DNA of 64,000 nt from Megamerina dolium (GCA_963854835.1 OY978528.1:31417335-31481334); one strand, 5' to 3'. Numbered from the stretch's first letter, positions 48,681 through 61,069 are shown. Notes: generated from the sequence alone by a model not told the origin. Made by a program: numbers and translations.

Positions 48681-48843
48681 GTTGTTCATCCCAGCATAAA
48701 TGCATCACATAAATTGGCAAATGTGTATTTATATATCGGATCAGATTTTATTAATTATTTTGAAATTCTAAAGTTTTCCAGAAATTCTATTGCTCGGAAT
48801 TCACAAAATATAATCACGAAACAAATGTTTCTGACTCTCCGGC

Positions 48844-48860
48844 TGTCAAATAATCAGCTG
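48844..48860 (-). promoter_or_regulatory. EDRF1 promoter motif pair
   Basis: TGTCAAA (48844-48850) and the E-box CAGCTG in the context ATCAGCTGAT (48855-48860), about 170 bp upstream of the EDRF1 ATG. The E-box context matches the known fly housekeeping core-promoter E-box (AWCAGCTGWT). Confidence 0.55.
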
Positions 48861-49519
48861 ATGGATTTTCTATGCAGAAGGAATCTTTTACCAAATTCCA
48901 ATACTTGTGATCAAGAAGTTTCCGGAAACTTGCAATTAAAAAATTTGTAAATAGAAAAATCCTGAAGACCATAAGCCATTTAGTTTTTATGTTATTTTTT
49001 ATTACCTAAATCATGATATGAGATTATCCAAAAATTTTAAACAGCCAAGTAATGCATTGAAAATGAACTAGTTTTCATGATTCTATTGCACTCTTGGGTA
49101 AAAGATGGAATGAAGGAAGAAGAAATAATCATGTTTTAAAACAAAAATAAATAAAAACATGTCAACACTCTCTGCAAACTTTGTCTATATGTTTATGTTT
49201 TTGTCATTTATTTACATCAATTTAATTTTAGATTATTATTAACAAGAATTTTTTGTTATTGTCGAATTGGCGTAAACAGCATATATAAGACGGTGCCAAA
49301 ATGTGTATTTGTGGTGCATCAGATAGGTTTTCGTACAATTGAAATTGCAAAAGCAAATATTTTCAATTAATTTTGAACAACTTTTTAGAGATTACGTGCC
49401 AAATGATCATTTTGGTTGTGCTTTTTTCTATAAATGTAAGCAAAAATAGGAGAAGCTAAGGATATTTAATTTTACAAATTTAAGAGATTGTCTGTTTAAC
49501 AAATCTCATATCCATCTTG

Positions 49520-49680
49520 TACTTACTTATAGCGCAGAAGTCTGAGCGCTTATTTATATTCTGAAAGGAAGTTTGGAGATTTCTAGAATTAATAAAGCTT
49601 TGTAAGAACTTTGAAATGAAATGCATTGGTGGCGAATACCGAACCAACCCTAGTGACTACGCTGGTTAAGTATTTAGAAG
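49520..49680 (+). pseudogene. Decayed LINE fragment
   Basis: The + strand reads an Ala-Glu-Val-like start, then KEVWRFLELIK and KCIGGEYRTNPSDYAG. This parallels the LINE at 44.7-45.9 kb, where FERKVLRKIFG is followed by VGGE. It is short and broken by stops, so only the family (LINE C-terminal region) is suggested. Confidence 0.45.
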
Positions 49681-49708
49681 AAGAAAGCTCATATTTGAAG
49701 TGTTTACT

Positions 49709-49800
49709 GCTATAGGTCAGTCCTTAGTGTGCTACAACTCTGCCTTCAACCAAGCATTGCAACCACCTCTCAGCAATGAATTGTCAATTCCTTAAAAATT
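49709..49800 (+). mobile_element. Decayed SINE, copy 4
   Basis: The segment GTCAGTCCTTAGTGTGCTA corresponds to the tRNA-like head of the SINE. It is followed, after a deletion, by CACCTCTCAGCAATGAATTG, corresponding to the body segment after GGTAC. Many substitutions and no visible target duplication indicate an older copy. Confidence 0.55.
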
Positions 49801-50374
49801 TTAAAACGATATGTCCTGTCGAAAATATTGACTCGTTATTAAAGTTTAGATGTATCTTAAATTTATTACCGACTTGTTTGACAAATTATAATACAAAACT
49901 ATGTAAAATTTCGATAAAAATATAATATTGATCTAAATTTTGAATATAATTACGGGTCTTTAGATATAATCATCGTAACACACATTCGCCGTTCCCAAAA
50001 AATTATAATTTGATGCCACGCCTCTATGCATGTAAATACATTGGGTATATAATTTTCCGTAATTTCGTTGAAAAACTATTCAAATTCGTAAATAAACAAA
50101 GCACATAAACATTGTAAATTATAAATGAATATCAAATTAACACAAACAACAAACATTACACATTTTTTATTAGATATTAGAATTAAAATTTTTCTATCCA
50201 ATTTTGTTGGAGTCTCTCAATACGGCAACTCTGCACTAATATCCAATCGAAATTTCTCTGAACTTTGGTATGAAGTGACAGTTTCTGTAGAAGATTTAGC
50301 TGAGTTGGATGTGAAATTTGGAGCTCCAATAATATATTATTCATATAGAATATAAAGTTAAATTTCAATAAATA

Positions 50375-51684
50375 ATGGAGGTAAATTGGAAAATATGATT
50401 CTATTTCATTATTTTGCTATTATTTGATGCTACGTATGTACAATAATAAAATGTAAAAATTTCTTTCAGATCGAAGTGCTTAGTGCGAAAACTTCTAAAC
50501 CCTATGGGAAGTGTCATGTTCCTGCCGATACCAATATTGGCGACTTAAGGGTACTCATCCATAAACAAGTAAAATCTACTCCGATCCCTGATCGTCAATC
50601 GTTACGTTTAGAGGCTCGTGGAAAGTCACTAAAGGACACCGATACATTGAAATCATTGAACTTGCGTAGTGGTGGTAAAGTTTACATTAAAGACTTGGGA
50701 CCGCAAATTGGTTGGAAAACCGTCTTTATGGCTGAATATGCTGGCCCTCTTTTTGTCTACTTGATGTTCTATATGCGACCATCTCTTGTGTATAGTGGAG
50801 ATGTACCGATATCATTGACAGCACAGTAAGTATACATATATGAATATATTAAATTTCTCTAAATTGTGCTACGGGAATAAACGAACACTAGCAGCAGTGC
50901 CATAACCTAAATTTAACCTTTATAATAGATGATGTGCGCAAGTTTCACCATGTCGCATTAATTTTTGCATTAATTATTCTGATTTACGTTTTGTTCTGAA
51001 TATAATTTATTATCGTTTACAGTATTGCTGCCGGTTGCTACACCGTTCATTATGTGAAACGTTTATTGGAAACAATCTTCGTACACCGATTTTCACATTC
51101 AACAATGCCAATCATGAATCTATTTAAAAATTGTTCATATTATTGGGGATTTACAGCATATGTGTCCTATCATGTGAATCATCCGCTCTTTACTAGTCCA
51201 TGTGTATACCAAGTATTGGCAGGATTAGTTGCTTTTGCAGTATGTTTATAATTATTGATTATTTAATCGTTTACCTTTAATAATGCATTGTTCGTATCTT
51301 AGTTATGCGAAGTGGGAAACTTTGCTGTACATATTGCATTGCGTAATTTACGTCCACCTGGCACCAAGGTACGTAAAATTCCGGTTCCAGATGGCAATCC
51401 CTTTACTAATTTGTTCAAGTAAGTTCCTCCATACAATCTAAAGGAAGATGATCACTATTCGCTTAAATTCACCTTACAGTTTTGTATCCTGCCCCAACTA
51501 TACATATGAAATTGGCGCTTGGTTAAGTTTCTCTATAATGACCTCATGTCTACCCGCATTGTTATTTGCCATTGCCGGCGGATATCAGATGACCGTTTGG
51601 GCTCTGGGAAAACATCGCAACTACAAGAAAGAGTTCAAAGAATATCCCAAATGTCGTCGTGCCATCTTCCCATTTATACTCTAA
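50375..51684 (+). CDS. Sc2: Very-long-chain trans-2-enoyl-CoA reductase
   Basis: It catalyses the last step of the very-long-chain fatty acid elongation cycle in the endoplasmic reticulum, reducing trans-2-enoyl-CoA with NADPH. Five exons, 50375-50380 (only Met-Glu), 50470-50825, 51023-51239, 51303-51418 and 51480-51684, give 299 residues. Residues 1-75 form the ubiquitin-like N-terminal domain, and membrane segments follow from about residue 85. The conserved motifs RLLETIFVHRFSHSTMP, NCSYYWGF and SCPNYTYEIGAW match mammalian TECR and the steroid 5-alpha-reductase fold. The end KEFKEYPKCRRAIFPFIL is the usual family C-terminus. The six-base first coding exon is unusual but required by the frame. 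Confidence 0.95.
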
Positions 51685-53601
51685 ATTTTATTCATTATAA
51701 TAATTTATTTTTAATTGTAAAGCATTTACTTCTATGGGACATTTCCAATTGCTCTGCAAAGCATATAATTAATTTAATGATTACAAATTTCACATAGGTT
51801 TTAGGTGATTAATTTTGATGGTGACTGTAGTTTGCATCATTTCGTGCAAAAGAATATTGAAATTCAAATGGAGCGTAATAAAAATGGTTATTTGTATAAA
51901 AACTAATATTTATTTTCATTTTCTTTTTTCACTAAAGAGCTTTATGTAGTAAAGTATTACTTAATTTATGCACCAATCGCATAAATTTGCAAGTTAAAAT
52001 TTTTTTTATAATTATTAGTTTTGAATCACATATCATTTACTTTCTTTGTTTGGTTCATATATAGACTTTCTTTTTATTTGAAAGTCCACCAAAATCATAC
52101 ATTGGTATCAAAGATATGAAACATAATTTACATATACACATGTAAATTTAGATGTGTACTCTGCTGAAAAGATAAAATTTCAGAAGAAAACGTCGACAGA
52201 GCAAATATTAGGAAACAGTTATGGTATCATAACACGTTATGCGATGCGCTAATACTAACTTCATTGTATCAGCCCACATAAATGACGATACATCCGATGT
52301 ACATATGTAAGTGCAGAAATATGTACATCTAACCATAAGTCACGTATGCAAATAAAAATGGTGCCGCATTTTTGATACATAATGATTTTATCAAATTATA
52401 TATTGTTTACGTATAGCAGAAAAAATAGTGCGAAAAGAAGAGGCAATTCGTTCGAGGTATAATGAAAACCTGAAAATATTTTTTCTATGTCCTACTGATG
52501 GTGCTTTCGTGACATCTTTGGTTCTACAGTTATTAGTTCATAACGACTATTTCAGTTATAGTCATGACCAGTTCTGCTCGTGGAAAGCGAGTCAGAAAGT
52601 GATTCGATCTTCTTCATGACTTCTAATAATGAGTCAAATATGACTCCCAATTATGCGCAATAATTTGAAAATATTTTTGGCGTCTTATAATTTAACTTTT
52701 GTTAAAACTAATATCATATAATTTATGAGAATATGATAACGTTTTCTGGATGAATTTATGAGCCATTTTGGAATCTTTTGTAGATCTCAGAATTAGTTTA
52801 GTTTTGAATCACAACTTTAGTAAAAAGAATCTAGTTTTTGCACAATTTTATGCAATTATTTTGTATCAATATATATAGATATAGATTCGAAAAGAATTTA
52901 GAAATTAATGAGTACCCACCACCATGGTGCCATGTAATTCTTCTTCATATATTCGTCAGACATGATAATCACATTAACAACTTTTACAAATAAACATTTG
53001 TTATCACTTATTTTATATATTTTACAATAAACTAATTATCAAATAAAAACTTAAAATACTGAGTCCTCATAAATAATATATAATTATAAATATTTTTCTA
53101 GTGTAATGTGTATTGAACGTTAACCGAAAACATACAAAATTATGATTCCTTTTAGAGCCGTATTTCTGATAGTTCAGAATATGAGTTATTACTATAAGTC
53201 AAAATAATTGACCGTCTGTATACTTGACAATTTCTACTGGTTTCCGTTAATGCATTTTTTTTATTAATTTTAAGTGGAAAACCTGTGGATCAAAATATAT
53301 AAATAAAAGCGAAGTGGTTTCGCGTTTTATTGTGCACATATGTACCTACATGTCTGAGTATTAAAAAAGAATTAAATAATTAAATCAATAAATAAAATAA
53401 GGAAGAATTAAAAAAACTAAGTTACTATTTTCTTCAATTGTTTTGTTTAGCTTTCTAATCTTGAAGATTGCTCAATATGTTTTTGTACAAAATTATTCGA
53501 TATGAGCAATCCATTTCCATTAATTGCATTAAAAATATTATCAAGTGAGTTCAATTGAACCACAGGTTCTTCGGTAGGTTTTGGTATATATATAACTGGA
53601 A
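51685..53601. other. Spacer between Sc2 and the THAP gene
   Basis: About 1.9 kb, AT-rich. A 63-codon + frame at 52428-52619 has no family resemblance. A TCACGTAT at 52338-52345 has no TATA partner. No gene or mobile element is supported. Confidence 0.7.
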
Positions 53602-54589
53602 TCAGCGTCTTCCTGAATCGCAATGTCTTCCACTTCGTGTCGTAATTTGTGACATATATAGCTGGTAATATTTTCGGGTAGTTTTTGTTAAACTCCTTTT
53701 TAGAACTTGAATTTTATATATATACTTCCTTTCCGCCTGTTTAAAGGAGAGCTTCAAGGCGGTGCACTTTGCGAATTGCTTTTTCTGACGTCTGCGCAGG
53801 AGCAAATTTTCGTTTTTCAGCGCTTCACTACGTTTGTAATAAACATAATCAATATATAATTATATATTCATTAGTTCAACTTTTTAGTTCGATTTACTTA
53901 CACTTCCTTTCGCAATTCTTCCACCTCATCGAACACGTTGGTAGTGTTATACAGATTTAGAGGATAGTTTGAGACTTCTCCAAGTACATTTGAAGAGTGG
54001 AAGGGTGAATTTTCTCTATCTTCCTCGATCACCGCATTGTCTTCAGCAGTAATGATGCTAACATTATCGTCAACTTCAAAACTATCTAATTCTACATCTG
54101 TTAATAAGTGAATTTAAACAGTTGAATATTTCCATACAATAACCAATGATTTTTTATTACCATTAACTGCCATTTCCGAACTTTGTTGATCCAACAACAT
54201 AGCAACGATTTGCTTATTTTCTCTTCGCTGAAGCCTCTGTTCTCGAAGAGTTGTCTCACCAGATACTTGGCTGACAGTTGGCACAACCCCGCGCTTCAAT
54301 TTGAGTTTCGCCGCAAAGCCTGGAAAATTAGGAACATTTCAGAAATTCGAATGCTGTGCAAATAAAATAAATAAATTTTACCCATTTCATATTGCTTAAG
54401 GTTTATAAAATCTTCATTTATGAAATGGTCCCTGCAAATCAGACTATTTTTGTGGTTGAAAGGACTTGATCGCCGGCAGAAACCAATCCATTTTTTTGCC
54501 AAAGCCATATCAGACGGAAAGGAAAAATAGTTATTTAATATCGATTTGTCGGAACTATCGTTATTGCAATTCGCCACTGCACACTTCAT
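53602..54589 (-). CDS. THAP-domain protein
   Basis: Exons 54382-54589, 54161-54319, 53902-54097 and 53602-53827 join in frame to 262 residues. The N-terminus is a THAP zinc-dependent DNA-binding domain of the type shared with P-element transposase: Cys3, Cys8, Trp34, Cys52 and His55 fit C-x(2-4)-C-x(35-50)-C-x2-H, and VVPTV at about 81-85 fits the AVPTIF motif. An acidic linker and a basic, helical C-terminus rich in Lys/Arg follow (ALKNENLLLRRRQKKQFAKC), probably a coiled coil. It is likely a nuclear DNA-binding protein, but its target and role are unknown. It is divergent from ida, with about 495 bp between start codons. Confidence 0.88.
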
Positions 54590-54599
54590 GTCTAAAAAT

Positions 54600-55084
54600 C
54601 ACCTTTTTTCGGTCAAAATTGTTTTAAATAAACGCGTACTATGCAAATGCAAGAATTATAAAATATTCTTTAGCCTCTTTGGTTAATTTTCTTTTCGTTT
54701 ATGACGTTAACGAACAGCTGACTGTCAAACTCAAACCAACAAAGATTGCTATTCTTTTGTTCTACCATTCTTGGTTTGTGATTTTTACCATCACTTTCCA
54801 TCATATGTAGAAAAAAAATTTTCAGCTGTCAATTCCGTACTGTGATTGTCAATTTGCAAGTTTCTGATGGGTTTCCATTTGCGTGCTTTTTGTATATTGT
54901 CTCACATTGAGTGTATATTGTATGTTGTCTCACATTGAGAGTATAATTTGTTTTTATTCTCTTACTGATAGAAAGTGATGGTAATGTACGCGAACAAACT
55001 TTCTGTATTTCATTCTTACTATTTCATTTGATGTCGGGTGTTTGTTTTGAAAACTGTAATTCTAATTTCGAATGAGAATGCAAA
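54600..55084. promoter_or_regulatory. Shared THAP/ida promoter region, repeat-derived
   Basis: The region between the divergent THAP and ida start codons. It has CAGCTG at 54715-54720 with TGTCAAA at 54723-54729. From about 54830 to 54990 it resembles the interior of the inverted-repeat element at 63.4-63.9 kb (shared blocks TTTCTGAT and GAAAGT..GTAATGTA). Within it a short unit (GTCTCACATTGAG) is duplicated at about 54900-54940, and inward-facing copies of TACCATCACTTTC flank it (54787 and 54972). An ATG at 55078 opens a five-codon upstream frame before the ida start. Confidence 0.6.
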
Positions 55085-57541
55085 ATGAGCCATTTTGAGG
55101 AATTGGAGGCACTCGATCCGCGTAACAACAACTTTACAGGTACACGTATTGAAACACCAACACCACATAAAGTGGCTGTTTTAATGCTGGTACAACAGTA
55201 TCTAAAGGTATGCATTTAATATTTAGTAAGCAAATACAAATTTTTACTGGTGAAATTATTTACTTTAGGTAAAGAAGGCAGCTTATGATGCCGGAAATGT
55301 ATATCCATCAGTGTCACGGCGACATTTTTGTATGCTTCTGTTGAAATTGATTCAATATCCAGATATGACATATAATGATTTGCATAATTTGGTCACTTCG
55401 CCGCGCTATAAAATTGATGCAGCGCATATGGAAGGTTTTGAGAAATCAATGTCAGATATATTTACACTGGGCATTGAAGCATTATTTGACTTTGCCGAAA
55501 CGCAGAATATTGAGAAAATGCTCTCAGAGCAACTGGGCGTCAGTCAGTTCAGCATTGTAGGCCTATACATCCGTAGGGTGGGTGTGATATTAGCACGTTT
55601 ATCCTTTTCCGGAATGATGGCGCTGCATGAGAATATATGTCTCTATTATGAGAAAGGTTTAGTTATTTTGTATGTACATGCTGTTGGCACGACTAAACGA
55701 TGTTTTATTACAGGAATACGCAGCTTAGCGATTGGACCACGTAAGCATGACGTTGGCGCTGCTAGGCCTGAATTAAGTACCGTCAAAACTACGGAAGATA
55801 CAGACATGATTATGGAAGAATCTGTATTGGATACCGAGACCGTACATCAAGATCGCAATCCTCACAGCAAGTGGTCATCGAAGCAGGCAGATCTATTCGT
55901 CACACAGCAATGCAACCTCTTGGAAAATAATGAATTGCGTGCTTTGTCGCCGATTGAAATGCAAACAAAACTAAATGAGATTATACAGGATAATCCCCTC
56001 AATTCGCAAGCATATTTTTTGGGTTACATGAACCAGTTGAGACTACGAGACTATTTTAGCGCTGTGGATGCTCTTCATAGGTCTTTCGATCGCAGCCCAA
56101 TGCAAATGATGAGTCAATTCGATCAGAAGGTAAAAGTAAACTTTTTACGCTTTGTAATTGGCTTGATTGAAACTGCATGTATATTTACATATTGCAGGGT
56201 TTTCAATATTTTAGCGTTAATCTGGCCATACTACATGCCAGTTTCAAGCATATTCGTGAAGCCTTAAACGCTCTCAAAGAGTCTATCATGTTGGCACAGG
56301 AGTGTGGCGATAAACGCTGTCTTGATTTGGCTAATTCTTGGTACTGTCTACTGAATAGCAGTAAAATTGATCCCTTCGAAAAGAGTCTGCCTGATATACA
56401 AGATCCCGAACTGATTCAATCACTTTCATTGGCCATACAGTTTGTCGTTAAATTTGGTGCCCAATGTGGTTACTTGCCATTGGATCTATTCGAGTTGCTA
56501 TTGAAGAGTGATGAACTGAACAATAAGAATTCTATAATGGAGCATTTCTCCGATTCATTAGCATTGCGTTCGGCGCTTTGGTGTCTCTATGGACGTCACG
56601 AAATGTCTGCTATGTACGCACAATTGCTGCTAAATCTAAAGAAGACGTGGGTCTTTGGAGATGTAGGTAATTCGGAGAGTGTGAGCAAAGTGCTGGCCAG
56701 TTTGGCGCTGTGGCTGAATGTACAGGGCGAACATCAAATGAGTTCGGTGGTGCTACATCATGCTCGCGAACGCTTTCCACGATATCCAAATGCCAGCGAT
56801 TGGGCAATTAGTGAATGTCATATTGTCATCCAACAGTCGATATACCGTTGTCGGTGGCAAGAAGCATTGCGAGCATGTTGTCAGTTGTACTTGTTAGATA
56901 AAAATGCTGGAAATTTGCAACGGGCAGGAGTTTATGTTGCAAAGCGATATTTCAATACAGCACGACGCATACTCGTAAAACTTCAGCAAACGCGGCTTTT
57001 GGATGTGTTGACACAAGTACGTGTATTGGTGCTTCTTGCTTATAACACAATGTCCGAAGGAAGTGTGTCTTCCGAAACGATTGATCTATTAATGCGTGCG
57101 TATGTCATTGCATCGTCGGCGTACTTAGAATATGAACATGCAATAGTGGATATGGTGCTGGCACAGGTGCTATTGCGATTGGGCATGCCACAAAAAGCGT
57201 TGCAAGCCATTCAAAACTCCATGGATAAAATCTACATAAATGGTGGTGTCTATGATCGCGCAAAAACGGATTTCACATTTGTACGTTGCTTGGTGGCAGC
57301 TACTCCGGATGACACCGAGAAAAAAACACGTCTTCTCAATGCCATCAGCATGCTAGATCGAGCGGTTGAGTACTTTAAGCAGTTGGAGGCACATGCTAAG
57401 GTTTTGGATGTGTTTGTGTATTTGGCGAAAACATTCAATGAATTGCAAGATCATGAGCAGCGCAATAAGTACGCTTGCAAATTCAAGCAGTATTATACGG
57501 AATTTCCCATTGCAAAGGAATATCTCGGTATGGCTTTTTGA
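55085..57541 (+). CDS. ida: Anaphase-promoting complex subunit 5
   Basis: A scaffold subunit of the APC/C ubiquitin ligase that drives mitotic exit. Exons 55085-55207, 55269-55656, 55714-56129 and 56198-57541 give 756 residues, about the size of human APC5. The Apc5 signature region is around NPLNSQAYFLGYMNQLRLRD (residue about 280), and TPR-type helical repeats fill the C-terminal half. The intron at 55657-55713 is 57 nt with no stop in frame, so retention would only insert 19 residues. I chose splicing because the insert is hydrophobic and looks non-coding. A poly(A) signal is at 57594-57599. Mfap1 converges, its stop codon lying only 172 bp beyond. Confidence 0.95.
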
Positions 57542-57713
57542 GGGTGAAGGAGATTTATACTCATTTCGTAATCTGTTTATATGATTATGTATAAATAAAA
57601 GTTGTTAAACTTAATATTAATATTTTAGGGAGTTTTATTTTAGCTTTATGTAGAAATTTAATATCATATCATTGTACATACACTTACAAACTAATACAAA
57701 CTTATATAGCTGC

Positions 57714-59392
57714 TTAATCCATTTTCTTACGTTTCAACAATGTAGGACGATCGAATACTTGCTTCATGCCACCAGCTCTCTCATTGTGAAATTTAATATT
57801 GTTCGCTGTTTCAGCATACCACGGAGAATCGAATTTTGTAGTATCCTGATCTACCAAATGTGTGTATTTGGTACGTCCGCAGCGACCAAAATTTTTCACT
57901 TGCATCACCTTTGGCAAAATTGTCTTATCGAAATGATCTTCCAATGTGGCTTGGGAGAAATCACGTTTCAAAACATCATTCTCTTCATCCAAATAGAAGG
58001 CACCACGATGATAATACTTTTGTAAGAACTTGTATTTCCCCTTGGATGCTTTGTTTGTGATGATTTTCGGATTGTTACGTTGCTCTTGACGACGTTCTTC
58101 GTCAGTGAGAGTACGCATACGATCAATTTCAGTTTTTTCACGATCAGCGCTGTAAAAGAAAATACAAATTTTAATATTTTTTCTTTAGCAAATTTAAATG
58201 GGAAAATTTATAATACTTTTCACGCTCTTCACGATCTCGTTTTATACGCTTGAGTTCGCGTAACTTCCATGCTTCGTATTCCACTTCATCATTCTCATCG
58301 TCTGTGCAAACATCATCAATGCTAGCCTCTGCTGTATCTGGCTGTACGTTAATACAGAAAAATATTAATTTATAGTAATGGGGTAGTAACAATTCTTATA
58401 AAATTACCTTTGCTTTTTCCAAATCTTTTTTAACACTTTCCTCCACTAAACGCAATGTGTTACGACGTCTCTCTTTGGCTGATCTTTTCGCTTCGGCTTC
58501 CAATTGTTTCTGTTTCTGTGCCTCGCGCTCTTTTTCTTGAATGGTTGCACGATCTCGTTTACGTACAAATAAAGGTTTCAATCGCGGTTCATTATCTTCT
58601 TCACTTTCAGTTTCTTCCTCATAATCGGAACTCTCCGTATCAGAAGATTCACTTTGCTTTTCCTCTTCTTTTTGTAAAATCTAAAAGTTAACCGATTTAC
58701 TGTTAGTTTGATAAAAGATGATGCTACCACATTCTACAAACAAACCTCTTCCTCCTTTTGTTGTTGTAACATGCGCTGACGCAATTTCATGCGCCGCTTT
58801 TCCAATTCAGTTTCACTCAATTCTGAGTCTGAGTCAGATTCTGAAGCAAGTGTTATTTTATTTGTAGGCTTTTCTACACTAAGGCCCTCTTCATGATCGC
58901 TCTCTTCTGATTCAGACTCAAGAATCTCCGGTTCGTGTATGTGTCTGTGTCGTTCTTTACGCTCCCTTTCCAAATCCTCTAGATCAACAGGACGTTCACG
59001 TAAGCGGCGTAAACGTGGATCATCGACTTCTTCTTCGACTTTATCTTCAGTATCCTCTTCATTGTAACGCGTTTGATCCTGTTCACGCCGTACGCGTCGT
59101 TCTTGTTGTGCAAGAGCAGCAGCAGCACGCTTCCGATTATCAATGAAATCATCTAAATCACTGTCATCTGTGCTCGAATCATCGCGTGCATAATCTGGTC
59201 GTTTGCCTGATACATAACGTTGCACTTTCACTTTTTGCATAGAAATCTGACCTAAGGAAGTAGACGCCAATCTGTAGTTTTTAGTCCTCAAAATGCATAG
59301 GTGTGTATGATGGAATATTTACCTTTTTCATTGCGCACCGGTACTGCTCCTGCTGTACTTTGTATGCCGACGATACCAGCGGATGCGCTCAT
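57714..59392 (-). CDS. Mfap1: Microfibrillar-associated protein 1 (spliceosomal)
   Basis: A nuclear pre-mRNA splicing factor of the spliceosomal B complex that binds Prp38, despite its historical name. Exons 59323-59392, 58746-59251, 58408-58680, 58217-58341 and 57714-58149 give 469 residues. The N-terminal half is charged and acidic ([10 protein letters not shown] type, many Glu/Arg). The middle is a long Glu/Lys/Arg helix. The C-terminal domain is highly conserved, with [36 protein letters not shown] and a basic end in RKKMD. A poly(A) signal (AATAAA on -) is at 57634-57639. An E-box/TGTCAAA pair lies upstream. Confidence 0.96.
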
Positions 59393-59508
59393 TGTTAAAA
59401 AACTATTAATATGTTAACGTACAAATAGTTGATGTATATTTTTATAAATACAGGAATCTCCTTTCGAACGATGTTTTTCACACGAAGATAATATACATTT
59501 TGTTTATT

Positions 59509-59533
59509 TTTGACATTTGACATTTAACAGCTG
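59509..59533 (-). promoter_or_regulatory. Mfap1 promoter motif pair
   Basis: On the - strand the E-box CAGCTG (59528-59533) is followed by two adjacent TGTCAAA copies (59516-59522 and 59509-59515), ending about 117 bp upstream of the Mfap1 ATG. The same pair occurs before EDRF1 and in the THAP/ida interval. Confidence 0.55.
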
Positions 59534-59539
59534 ATAGTA

Positions 59540-60525
59540 GCCCTATTCCTCCCAATGAACAAAGTAATTTGTAATAGAATAGTTGAAGGTGTGTGAAATT
59601 ATGAATGTAGAGCAATAAGAGAGAGAGAGTTTTCATAAATAATGAAGACGAAGTAAACAACACGAAAACAATCAGATACAGAAAGAAGAATTAGTTTCTC
59701 AGGAGAAATCTTTTGCAATTGCTGTAGCTCTATTATAATGGAATTAGGCGTATGCAACTCCAAAAATCAAAATCTGCACAATTTAAAAACCACAGACGCT
59801 GCGCTTACGCTAGAAAATTTAAGACAAGACAATTGAGAATATGTATTAGTTGTCAAAGAGGAGTTTGTATAGTATAGACGTTCATATAATTATAAAGACA
59901 ATACACATTTCAGTAACCCCCGTTAGTATTGGCTCGTGTGAACTTCGTGCTCTGATTTGTTTTTATCACGTGTTCGAATTGACGATTTACTAAATAATAC
60001 TCGTAATACTATCGAATACTCGTAGCACTCTCAAATATTCGTTTATTGGAAAAGAAAAAGCCAAAACATATAACATCGAAACAAATATATGGATTATTTC
60101 TTGTCCTCATTCTATTTAGATTGGCTTTGCAAATATTCTATATGTTTTGAGAGTAAAGAGAATGATGCGAAAAACAAATACATTCCCTCTTTAATACATA
60201 CAGTATTGTGCAAAAGAAACCCATTACTTTTATAATTGTTATAATTTCATTGTTTCTAATTAAATAAAATTTTACAAATTCTCTTACTTATAAAAATTTA
60301 GTTAGTTCTACAAAAAACCTACTAATATCCGAGTTCGATGGCCTGAGCGTGTGTGAATTGTTAGCAAGGAATGATACTAGTAAATTTTTCACAGTTATGA
60401 GGTGAATAAACTTTTATTAGCCCACAGGGCAATTTTGCAGTTTTTGAGAGAAGTATTCTCATACAAAAGCGTATCGTAAGGGATGAGTGGTTCATAGGCA
60501 AAAATGGTAATAGTAACGAGGGCTG
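59540..60525. other. Gene-free flank beyond Mfap1
   Basis: AT-rich sequence with short repeats of ATACTCGTA at 59995-60040. No gene or recognisable element is seen. Confidence 0.7.
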
Positions 60526-60746
60526 GGGGTCAATTCTCGTTCTGTGATAAAGTGAAGTGAAAAAAGTTTTCATTTTCGTTTTCACAACTACTTTTCACTC
60601 TGTCTTTTCACAAACACTTATTTTGTGATTCTGGTTCGTGATGTGAAAAGCGTGTTCCATTACCAATGTAGTCGTGAAACTATTGCAACTGTGCTATTTA
60701 ATTTCAGAAACAAATTAGTTGAAGTAGAGAAATAAGTAAAGAAAAC

Positions 60747-61037
60747 ATGTCGGGAATAATTATTTTATTAGAATTATCGCAAAGAATTCAAGATGAGCAA
60801 AGGTAATAAAATGTTGTGTAAATTTTTAATTACAGTAAATACAATTTAATATATTCTAGGGATTATTTAAGAGTGTTAAGACGCAGACTTCGCGATGACC
60901 AAAATCCCTTTGAGGTGACAACCAACGAACGTTTCAAGGAATTATATAGGTTCCCTAAAGCGTTGTGCTTGGAGTTAATTGACGAATTAATAACATTTAT
61001 ACCAAATTTTGGATATAGAAATGAAATATTTCATTAA
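60747..61037 (+). pseudogene. Harbinger transposase N-terminal fragment
   Basis: Exons 60747-60802 and 60860-61037 read 77 residues, including RLRDDQNPFEV and ERFKELYRFPKALCLELIDEL. These resemble the N-terminal region of HARBI1-type nucleases (the Leu-Tyr-Arg-Phe-x-Lys motif). The frame ends at a stop before any catalytic Asp, so the protein is truncated. Confidence 0.65.
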
Positions 61038-61069
61038 AAATCTTAATCGGCAAAAAATTAATATGAAGT

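Larger units (their letters stand above)
48870..50374. other. Spacer between divergent EDRF1 and Sc2
   Basis: About 1.5 kb, mostly AT-rich. It contains a badly decayed LINE piece (49520-49680) and a decayed SINE piece (49709-49800). The Sc2 promoter must lie near its right end, but no clear core motif is visible. Confidence 0.7.

Noticed and set aside
52338..52345. TCACGTAT as another chorion promoter
   Set aside because: No TATA box or secreted-protein frame follows it within 300 bp.
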